A stretch of DNA of 5,077 nt from an uncultured Lachnospiraceae bacterium (lineage in GTDB: Bacteria > Bacillota > Clostridia > Lachnospirales > Lachnospiraceae): contig CAMPBP010000125.1 in assembly GCA_946639085.1 (NCBI GenBank), forward strand, positions 1 to 5,077, read 5' to 3'. Under the pieces are notes generated by a model, which saw only the letters and a list, made by a program, of their open reading frames with translations, made no database searches and was not told the DNA's origin. Below, one piece after another: positions 1 through 4,953 of the stretch. The stretch's first letter is position 1, and each line of letters begins with the position of its first letter. The translations under genes and the position numbers were made by a program.

Positions 1-1
1 A

Positions 2-571
2 GAGTTATACTCTCGATTTTTGGATAACAGAGACGAAGATGCGCTTCTTGTGCTCATCACAAGGCACAAGGAGAATCTTATGCTGTTCATAAACGGGTTC
101 GTACATAACATAGATCTGGCCGAAGAACTGGCCTTAGACACTTTTTCGGAAGTTGCTGCGGGTCCGACTTTATTTTCGGGCGCAAGCTCTTTTAAAACAT
201 GGCTTTTCGGTGTAGGAAGAAACCTGGCGCTTAAAAGTATAAACAGATCGAAGCGCTTTTTTGAAAAACCGATCGAAGAAGTAGATGATCTTTCCGATTC
301 GAGCAGCGCCGATCCGTTTTGTCACAACAATTCTCCCGAAGCAGAACTTTTAAAAGACGAGCAAAACCGTAATCTTTACGAGGCGATGTCTTCGTTAAAT
401 CCGGAATATCGTCGAGTGCTGATCTTGCTGTATTTTGAAGACATGACCCGCGAGGAAGCAGCTGCGGTCATGGGAAAAAGCAAAAAGCAAGTTTATAATC
501 TTGCCGAAAGAGGGCGCAAGGCTTTAAAAGAGATTCTTGTAAAAACAGGGTTTGAATATGAACTTCTTTGA
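2..571 (+). CDS. ECF-type RNA polymerase sigma factor (sigma-70 family), 5' end off the window
   Basis: Directs RNA polymerase to a dedicated promoter set, normally under control of an anti-sigma factor. The frame is open to the window edge. The first residues seen (ELYSRFLDNRDEDALLVLI) match the first helix of ECF sigma factors, so the real start is probably only a few codons upstream. A TTG at 20 would cut this helix and has no ribosome site in front. Counting from position 2, region 2 spans about residues 12-85 and includes FKTWLFGVGRNLALKSINR, typical of the region 2.3-2.4 core-binding and -10-recognition helices. An acidic, serine-rich linker follows (about 90-120). Region 4 spans about 124-177, with LNPEYRRVLILLYFEDMTRE leading into a helix-turn-helix. 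The 3' end overlaps the next gene by 14 nt, indicating translational coupling. The family call is firm; ECF subgroup and target promoter are unknown. Confidence 0.93.
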   Translation, partial: ELYSRFLDNRDEDALLVLITRHKENLMLFINGFVHNIDLAEELALDTFSEVAAGPTLFSGASSFKTWLFGVGRNLALKSINRSKRFFEKPIEEVDDLSDSSSADPFCHNNSPEAELLKDEQNRNLYEAMSSLNPEYRRVLILLYFEDMTREEAAAVMGKSKKQVYNLAERGRKALKEILVKTGFEYELL

Positions 572-1340
572 TTTATGTATGCTTATCTTTCAGATTGTTG
601 TTTTACTTATCATTCTCGTTCGTTCGATCATGGTAATGTTGCACCACGAACGTCCCGTAACCATGATCTTTTTTGTATTCGCAACCGTAGGATATCTGTT
701 GAGTGACACATACTGGTTAGCATATGAATTGTTGTATTCACAGGTCAGGATGCCTTTTGCCGCCAATGAGATCGGCGAATGGGCGGTCTTTCTGTCTTTG
801 GGTGCATCTTTATCTGATAGGATAAAGAAAATATCCGCTCCTGTCATAAAAGAGCTGTTAGGAACGAGTATTTTTGTAGCGGCCAACGTTTGTTTGTGGA
901 TAGGCTGGTCGGGAGAATGGATTCAGGACATAATCACCGGTTTGGTGCTTATCTATTTCTATACAAACCTTGTTCGTTTCATGAAGCAGTCAGAGATATT
1001 GTCAAATGGTATGTGGATCGGACTGGCATGCATCTGTGTGATCATCATCGCGGCCAACGCGGCAGGTTTCTTTGTGCCGGAGGACCTTGTCGGATTGCTC
1101 GATACAATCGCATACATCCTACTGTTTATCGTAATGGCATATTTTCTGATAAGAACCGTCATTTCTTTTGTCGGTAGCGGGAAAACGGAGATATTAATAA
1201 GCTTTTCATATGCTTCGCTGGCCTGGGCTGTCATTTTTTTGTATACGAGTTCTAAAGTTGTATATGCTATAGTGATGTTCCTGCTCATTCTTTCCTTTTT
1301 CTTGCTGTATATGGCTCATGAAAAGGAGGTGCGGGTATGA
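558..1340 (+). CDS. Polytopic membrane protein of unknown function in a sigma/PrsW operon
   Basis: A 260-residue, very hydrophobic protein with about eight or nine predicted membrane segments (roughly residues 6-28, 33-49, 70-86, 99-117, 122-141, 150-172, 178-205, 213-229, 232-253), short polar loops and no signal peptide. I see no enzyme motif and do not recognise the family. ATG 558 is chosen because AGGG at 547-550 lies 7 nt upstream; a TTG at 552 in the same frame has no usable spacing. The gene starts inside the sigma gene and ends in an ATGA overlap with the PrsW gene, so the three are almost certainly co-translated. That position suggests a membrane sensor or partner for the sigma factor or the protease, but this is inference from context. 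It lacks the soluble N-terminal domain of a classical anti-sigma factor. Confidence 0.85.
   Translation: MNFFDLCMLIFQIVVLLIILVRSIMVMLHHERPVTMIFFVFATVGYLLSDTYWLAYELLYSQVRMPFAANEIGEWAVFLSLGASLSDRIKKISAPVIKELLGTSIFVAANVCLWIGWSGEWIQDIITGLVLIYFYTNLVRFMKQSEILSNGMWIGLACICVIIIAANAAGFFVPEDLVGLLDTIAYILLFIVMAYFLIRTVISFVGSGKTEILISFSYASLAWAVIFLYTSSKVVYAIVMFLLILSFFLLYMAHEKEVRV
1323..1330 (+). promoter_or_regulatory. Strong ribosome binding site for the PrsW-family gene
   Basis: AAGGAGGT lies 6 nt upstream of ATG 1337, inside the last codons of the preceding gene. It fixes the start and supports translational coupling across the ATGA overlap. Confidence 0.85.
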
Positions 1341-1975
1341 TCTATGCGGAAAACATACTTATCTGTATAGCTATTCCTTTGCTGTTGTCGCTTTTGTTTT
1401 TATCAGGCTCTGTAAGAAAATACATGGCTGCGTTTCTGCTTGGAATGGTAATGTGCCTCCTTTCGGCGTATATCAACGGATTTTTGGCGCTTGCGACCGG
1501 CATGGGCGAGCGTGATACGGCGGTTTTTCTTTCTCCCTTGGTGGAAGAACTGATGAAACTGTTGCCGTTGATGTTTTTCATGGTATTGACCGATGTCAGG
1601 GAGAAGACGCTTACTATGATCGCGATCGCGATAGGTACGGGATTTGCCACATACGAAAACTGCTGTTATATTCTTACTTCGGGAGCAGACAACCTTTTTT
1701 ATGTTTTTATAAGGGGTTTTGCTGTGGGTATAATGCATATCGTCAGCATTCTGGCTCTTTCAATCTGGTTTACGTTAGCAAAAAGACTTAAGGTTTTTTC
1801 GCTTCCGGCCGTATCGGTGGGTGTTGCGATATCGATGATATTCCACGCTTTGTATAATCTTCTTGTATCAAAAGCCGGCGCCTCGACTGTGACAGGATTT
1901 ATACTTCCTCCCGCAATGTCGATATTATTGTATTTTCTGTACAGGCATTTTGGGAACAAAGAAACCGTGGCGTAG
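1337..1975 (+). CDS. PrsW-family glutamic-type intramembrane protease
   Basis: A 212-residue polytopic membrane protein carrying the conserved PrsW motifs in order: EELMK at residues 70-74 (paired glutamates and lysine), GFATYEN at 102-108 (glutamate-asparagine pair), R126 and H134 in the next segment, and FHALYN at 169-174 (histidine and asparagine). These polar residues sit in otherwise hydrophobic helices and form the proposed active site. About seven membrane segments are visible. In B. subtilis, PrsW makes the first cut in the anti-sigma factor RsiW and so activates SigW; the related CAAX/PrsW families also include membrane peptidases with other roles. Here the gene lies two genes after an ECF sigma factor and is coupled to its neighbour, which supports the regulatory reading. 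The substrate is unknown. All key residues are present, so activity is likely. The gene symbol is withheld because orthology to prsW is not shown. Confidence 0.9.
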   Translation: MIYAENILICIAIPLLLSLLFLSGSVRKYMAAFLLGMVMCLLSAYINGFLALATGMGERDTAVFLSPLVEELMKLLPLMFFMVLTDVREKTLTMIAIAIGTGFATYENCCYILTSGADNLFYVFIRGFAVGIMHIVSILALSIWFTLAKRLKVFSLPAVSVGVAISMIFHALYNLLVSKAGASTVTGFILPPAMSILLYFLYRHFGNKETVA

Positions 1976-2099
1976 TTTTTTCTTTGTGCATATAAGATAA
2001 AAAAAATAAAAATTTTTTGTATTTTTGGTGAGTAAAATCGCTTTTAGGCGGTACTAATAAACAGAGGGGAAAGAAAGCTCCACTTTAAGAGGAGGAAAG
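1976..2099 (+). other. AT-rich intergenic region between the two gene groups
   Basis: A 124-nt gap with phased A and T tracts at about 1998-2026, probably curved DNA or an UP-like element. No GC-rich hairpin with a U-tract follows the PrsW gene, so read-through into the next genes is possible. A possible -10 box (TAAAAT, 2033-2038) lacks a convincing -35 at normal spacing, and I see no clear ECF-type promoter (AAC plus CGT elements). Whether transcription restarts here cannot be decided from sequence alone. Confidence 0.5.
2090..2095 (+). promoter_or_regulatory. Ribosome binding site for the small membrane protein
   Basis: AGGAGG sits 4 nt before ATG 2100. It is the full consensus with slightly short spacing, and it decides the start. 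Confidence 0.75.
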
Positions 2100-2420
2100 A
2101 TGAAGTATACAGACAAAGAATCTCTTGGAGAAATACTTAAAAGAAGTGAGACAGTGAGCCGTAGACGAAAAATGCGCACTTATAAAAATGTTGCAAGTAT
2201 GAGTGCTGTTTTGTTCGCAGGACTGGCAGCTTTGATCACCGTATTTCCGCCTCAGGTCTCCGTCTCGTACTCATCCGAAACGCTGTACGGCGCATTCTTG
2301 TTAAGCCGTGAAGCAGGTGGATATGTTTTGGCGGGGGTGGTCGCTTTTGTGTTAGGCATAATAGTTACCGTTTGTACCTATAAGTACAAGAAGCTGAAGA
2401 AAACTGAAGAAGAAAGGTAA
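2100..2420 (+). CDS. Small two-pass membrane protein of unknown function
   Basis: A 106-residue protein. Residues 1-30 are charged and basic (KRSETVSRRRK) and should be cytoplasmic. Two hydrophobic segments follow at about 33-50 and 73-93, joined by a short polar extracytoplasmic loop, and the C-terminus is strongly charged (KYKKLKKTEEER). No family is recognised. A short cytoplasmic head before a membrane helix is the architecture of small ECF anti-sigma factors, but no zinc-binding HxxxCxxC or other diagnostic motif is present, so that role is a guess. The stop at 2418-2420 is followed after one base by the ribosome site of the large secreted protein, with 18 nt between the genes, so the two are very likely one transcript. 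Alternatives are a helper for export or folding of the secreted protein, or an unrelated membrane peptide. Confidence 0.82.
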   Translation: MKYTDKESLGEILKRSETVSRRRKMRTYKNVASMSAVLFAGLAALITVFPPQVSVSYSSETLYGAFLLSREAGGYVLAGVVAFVLGIIVTVCTYKYKKLKKTEEER

Positions 2421-2421
2421 A

Positions 2422-2430
2422 AGAGGAGGT
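2422..2430 (+). promoter_or_regulatory. Ribosome binding site for the secreted repeat protein
   Basis: AGAGGAGGT ends 8 nt before ATG 2439 and directly follows the stop of the upstream gene, consistent with translation from a shared mRNA. Confidence 0.85.
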
Positions 2431-2438
2431 CATTAAGA

Positions 2439-4268
2439 ATGAGCAGAAAAAGCGCTATCATGTTAAAGGGTTTTTCTCTTGCGGTCTCGGCGGCGATGAT
2501 CGCATCCGTCATGCAGATCCCTGTATATGCGGATGAGCTTCCCGACGGTCGTATTGCTATTGAGGCAGGAGGAGGACAGACGATCACGGAACATTGGGGA
2601 AATGTCCTTTATTCGGGGCAAGAAGGTAATGGCGTAGATGTAATGGCAAATGAGGGCTCATATGCTGTTGTCACTACGGGAAAAGTCCAGACGGATGGCA
2701 TACCGGAAGGCTCCGGGTTTTCGGGAGTGTATGCATATAGTAAGGTCGGTGGCTTTAGTTCGGCAGAAGCCGAAGGAGTCCGGTCAAGCGCCTGCGGAAT
2801 AAAAGCGGTAAGTGAAGATGAGGGGTCGCGTTCCAGCATTAAGGTGGAAGGAGATATCGATGCAAAAGGGAACGGTATCGAGACCAAAGCATTGTCTGGA
2901 GCAGAAGCCGATGCTACCGTGGAAGGGGATGTCTTCGGAGGAAAAGCGGGACTGGAGATCATCAACAATAACGGTATAACCAAAGCAGACATAGACGGTG
3001 ATCTGACAGGCGGTACGAACGGTATAGATGCCCAAGTCATAAACGGAGGAAAAACAACTGTTTCAGTAGACGGGGATATTGCCGGAAAAACCCAGAACGG
3101 AGTATATGCAGAAGTTAGCGAAGGGGGCAGCTTTGACCTTACGGCAGACGGAAGCATATCCGGAAAGAGCGCAGGAATAGTTGTTGAGAACGGACACTAC
3201 GCCGAGACGGACATAACAGTTAAAGGTAACGTCACCGGCGGTACGGAAAGCGCCATTTGTGCCAACAATGAGAAGTCCGATACCGACATAACCGTGAAAG
3301 GAGATGTCACATCAAAAGAAGGCTTCGGGATAACGGGAACGACTATTGATGGCGAACTTAACATAACGGTTGACGGGACCGTTTCAGGAGGTAAAGGCGG
3401 TGTATATACAGCAGACGACGGAAGCGGCTTTACCCTTACGGTCTGGAAGATCGAGCCGGATGAACAGGGAGCACTGGCATTTGGCATGAATGATGATGAA
3501 GCCTATGTCGAGAACAAGGCTTTCGAACAGACTATACAATACATAATCAGACTGGATCAGCCCACGGCGGGAGCCACATTATCCGTTACGGATAAAAACG
3601 GGAACGCTCTTTCAAAGATCGTCAGTTCCGAAAACACATATGAGTATGCATACGAGGGAGATACGATCCTTTTGAAAGTCGATCTTGCCGAAGGCTACGA
3701 TCTTCTCGGCGCTTATAACAACGACGGAAAAGCAACGGAACTGTTAAAAGACGCTGACGGCAACTATTACATCGTAGTTCCCAAAGGAGGCGGCGTATCG
3801 CTTTCCGTGGAAGTGAAAAAAGATGATGACTATGAGAAGGCCCTTATTGAGTTCTTGAGACAATTTAATGCAGCCCTTAACGACCGCTCCAATTCCGATT
3901 CAGGCTTGATGGAAGCTGCGGCCATGCAGGGAACAGCAGCAACAATTGAAGCGGCTCCTGTGAGCGTGAGAAACCAGCTTTTAAGTAAGATAATCGATGC
4001 ACCGACCAATGCGCATATCGTGTTTCTGACAAATGAATCGCCGATTCTTGATAAGGAGATCATGGATATGTTGGAGATAAGACGCGATATATCGCTGACC
4101 ATAAGTTATGTGCTCCAAGGGAAAAGATATATTGTGGACATACCTGCGGGATATCCCATAGATTCACTCAGGATCAAGGAAGGCATATATGCGGGCCAAG
4201 GTGATCTTACACTCAAGGCTTATTCCAGTGTCGAACCGGTCAGCGTTAAGGCTCTTTCGATGCCGTAG
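2439..4268 (+). CDS. Secreted solenoid-repeat protein with InlB-like beta domain
   Basis: A 609-residue exported protein. Residues 1-31 form a classical signal peptide: basic MSRKS, a hydrophobic core, and a likely cut after VYA before DELPD. Residues about 56-336 are a solenoid of 25-residue repeats. The hallmark [VI]xGD[VIL] recurs at 136, 161, 185, 210, 236, 261, 286 and 311, followed by GG and GI/GV turns, and degenerate rungs lie before it. This fits a right-handed beta-helix of adhesin type. Residues about 365-460 resemble divergent InlB/Bacterial-repeat beta domains (EGYDLLGAY, then DADGNYYIVVP). Residues 465-609 hold a mixed helical and beta C-terminal module ending in SYVLQGKRYIVDIPAGYPID, a type I associate with surface proteins of Lachnospiraceae. 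There is no LPxTG motif, terminal membrane helix, or visible SLH or choline-binding repeat. Probable roles are adhesion or matrix binding; the ligand is unknown. It follows the small membrane gene and ends before a strong hairpin. Confidence 0.9.
   Translation: MSRKSAIMLKGFSLAVSAAMIASVMQIPVYADELPDGRIAIEAGGGQTITEHWGNVLYSGQEGNGVDVMANEGSYAVVTTGKVQTDGIPEGSGFSGVYAYSKVGGFSSAEAEGVRSSACGIKAVSEDEGSRSSIKVEGDIDAKGNGIETKALSGAEADATVEGDVFGGKAGLEIINNNGITKADIDGDLTGGTNGIDAQVINGGKTTVSVDGDIAGKTQNGVYAEVSEGGSFDLTADGSISGKSAGIVVENGHYAETDITVKGNVTGGTESAICANNEKSDTDITVKGDVTSKEGFGITGTTIDGELNITVDGTVSGGKGGVYTADDGSGFTLTVWKIEPDEQGALAFGMNDDEAYVENKAFEQTIQYIIRLDQPTAGATLSVTDKNGNALSKIVSSENTYEYAYEGDTILLKVDLAEGYDLLGAYNNDGKATELLKDADGNYYIVVPKGGGVSLSVEVKKDDDYEKALIEFLRQFNAALNDRSNSDSGLMEAAAMQGTAATIEAAPVSVRNQLLSKIIDAPTNAHIVFLTNESPILDKEIMDMLEIRRDISLTISYVLQGKRYIVDIPAGYPIDSLRIKEGIYAGQGDLTLKAYSSVEPVSVKALSMP
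2604..3446 (+). repeat. Tandem 25-residue (75-nt) protein repeats, about 11 rungs
   Basis: Within the secreted protein, the core motif spacing is 25, 24, 25, 26, 25, 25 and 25 residues for the eight clearest units. Earlier units can be aligned through GVYAYSKVGGFSSAEAEG (residues 96-113) against GVYAEVSEGGSFDLTADG (221-238) and through GVDVMANEGSY (65-75). The DNA copies have diverged considerably, so this is an old repeat under protein-level selection rather than recent slippage. Confidence 0.85.
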
Positions 4269-4275
4269 GACTTAC

Positions 4276-4302
4276 CGTGGTGCGCCATAACGGCGCACCA
4301 CG
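4276..4302 (+). terminator. Hairpin terminator candidate after the secreted protein gene
   Basis: A perfect 11-bp GC-rich stem (CGTGGTGCGCC with its complement) and a 5-nt loop (ATAAC) begin 7 nt after the stop codon. The following bases (ATTATATG) are AT-rich but not a true U-tract, so termination may be partial or the hairpin may mainly protect the mRNA 3' end. Confidence 0.6.
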
Positions 4303-4373
4303 ATTATATGTCAGAATATTCATAACATTTACCGGAAATATTTAAAAAAATCAAGAATAATTCAAATATTGTA
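4303..4373. other. AT-rich spacer upstream of a strong promoter
   Basis: No ORF is visible. Short A-tracts (4344-4350) and repeated AAT runs lie just upstream of the -35 box, where an UP element would act, so this stretch probably boosts the downstream promoter. Confidence 0.4.
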
Positions 4374-4402
4374 TTGACAATTATCAAATACAGGGATATA
4401 AT
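4374..4402 (+). promoter_or_regulatory. Perfect-consensus housekeeping (sigma-A) promoter
   Basis: TTGACA at 4374-4379 and TATAAT at 4397-4402 are separated by exactly 17 nt. Both hexamers match the sigma-A consensus fully and the upstream DNA is A/T-rich. Transcription should start at about 4409. A promoter this strong facing more than 400 nt without a good ORF is the main reason to expect an abundant RNA here. Confidence 0.92.
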
Positions 4403-4476
4403 ACAGACATAAAGAAGAGGAGTTGAGAAACATTCATGACGGATCCACCGGTAAACAGGATCCGAATATCGAAGAA

Positions 4477-4490
4477 GGAGGTACAGACCA
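4477..4490 (+). repeat. Direct repeat, copy 1 (GGAGGTACAG-N-CCA)
   Basis: GGAGGTACAGACCA here and GGAGGTACAGTCCA at 4754-4767 match at 13 of 14 positions. Each copy is followed after a few bases by ATAC or AATAC. Neither is placed to serve as a ribosome site for a useful ORF, so they are more likely repeated RNA motifs. Confidence 0.55.
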
Positions 4491-4753
4491 CCTAAATACT
4501 AAATTTCCACATTCAAATGAAACGCATTAGTGTAAGAATTTTGGTGTCCCAAGTTCTAACAGACGATACGAATTAATATAGAGGGTATTCTACGACAAGG
4601 AAAACGCGATGTAAAGCGAGGATGAGAAGATAATCAGATCTCCATCATGAAAATGCAATTCCGGTAGAGAAGACAATTGAATAGGGTAACAGAGTATAAA
4701 CAGCTCCCGATAAAAGGGTCGGGAAAGTATCGCAGAACGAAGGACGTTTGATC

Positions 4754-4767
4754 GGAGGTACAGTCCA
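4754..4767 (+). repeat. Direct repeat, copy 2 (GGAGGTACAG-N-CCA)
   Basis: The second copy of the 14-nt motif also found at 4477-4490. It lies within the loop closed by GTATC (4727-4731) and GATAC (4771-4775), near the 3' end of the candidate RNA. Confidence 0.55.
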
Positions 4768-4784
4768 TTGGATACAGTTTCAGA

Positions 4785-4830
4785 GTAAGGGCGGATGCAG
4801 ATTTAGGTTTTGCATCCGCTCTTACATTTT
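4785..4830 (+). terminator. 15-bp terminator-like hairpin at the 3' end of the candidate RNA
   Basis: The left arm 4785-4799 pairs with 4811-4825 over 15 bp, including one G-U wobble (4790 with 4820), around an 11-nt loop. The wobble pairs only in the + strand RNA, which supports that orientation. The hairpin is followed by ATTTTC, a short U-run, so it can serve as an intrinsic terminator, or as an attenuator if the RNA is a leader. Confidence 0.65.
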
Positions 4831-4893
4831 CAGTTTCCGGGCAAGAGTGTTTAATACCCGCTTCTTGTCGAGACACCAAAGCGGAGCGATAAG

Positions 4894-4953
4894 AACCTGC
4901 ATTCCCGTGAAATTATACCAAAACCTTGGTATAATTTCACGGGAATGCAGGTT
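4894..4953. repeat. Perfect 28-bp inverted repeat with 4-nt loop
   Basis: The arms 4894-4921 and 4926-4953 are exact reverse complements around AACC. On the + strand the right arm is followed by two more T (a run of four, 4952-4955), so the transcript could also end here. Each arm carries TATAAT (4930-4935 on +, 4917-4912 on -), and each TATAAT has GTGAAA 17 nt upstream on its own strand, giving two mirrored promoter-like sets. The flanks outside the arms are not complementary beyond about two further pairs, so this is not a simple assembly fold-back. It may be a palindromic repeat element, a bidirectional terminator or a protein-binding or recombination site. Confidence 0.85.

Larger units (their letters stand above)
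4409..4830 (+). ncRNA. Candidate structured non-coding RNA or long leader, family unknown
   Basis: About 420 nt from the expected start of the consensus promoter to a terminator-like hairpin. No frame gives a credible protein: stops are frequent and candidate starts lack spaced ribosome sites. The + strand is purine-rich, as in RNAs with A-rich joining segments. Local stems seen by eye: 4440-4446 with 4458-4464 (7 bp, 11-nt loop); 4516-4519 with 4525-4528; 4531-4544 with 4549-4561 (12 pairs, one A-A mismatch and a small internal loop, TGTC loop); 4621-4631 with 4638-4646 (9 pairs, two bulged A); 4656-4660 with 4675-4679; 4705-4710 with 4719-4724; 4727-4731 with 4771-4775, enclosing 4736-4739 with 4745-4748; and the final 15-bp stem. 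It lacks the hallmarks of RNase P RNA, tmRNA, SRP RNA, T-box, GEMM (c-di-GMP-I), SAM and group II intron domain V that I checked. It could be a new RNA, a divergent member of a large family such as ROOL, or a leader of the downstream surface-protein frame. Confidence 0.6.

Noticed and set aside
1620..1631. A 12-bp perfect palindrome TCGCGATCGCGA inside the PrsW-family gene
   Set aside because: It arises from alternating Ile/Ala codons in a membrane helix; a single copy inside a conserved coding region needs no other explanation.
2033..2038. TAAAAT as a -10 box for the small membrane and secreted protein genes
   Set aside because: No -35 element lies at 16-18 nt; the nearest TTG-containing hexamer is only about 10 nt away, so it is noted only in the intergenic description.
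4436..4495. A 19-codon ORF starting ATG 4436 near the start of the candidate RNA, as a leader peptide
   Set aside because: The nearest AGAGGAG is 13 nt upstream, too far for efficient initiation; the ORF overlaps the 7-bp stem at 4440-4464 and its peptide has no regulatory run of codons.
4423..4530. A 35-codon frame beginning TTG 4423
   Set aside because: The TTG abuts the AGAGGAG with no spacing, and the frame crosses several stems. The peptide resembles nothing I recognise, so chance is more likely.
4403..4830. Known RNA classes: RNase P, tmRNA, SRP, T-box, SAM, GEMM, group II intron
   Set aside because: The diagnostic conserved strings of these classes as I know them are not visible; a covariance-model search has not been run.
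4634..4879. An 81-residue ORF on the minus strand
   Set aside because: It has no ribosome site, odd composition and lies opposite the candidate RNA and its terminator hairpin.
4894..4953. The palindrome as a fold-back assembly or amplification artefact
   Set aside because: In a fold-back the flanks would also be reverse complements; here complementarity stops about two pairs outside the arms. Read-level confirmation is still worthwhile.
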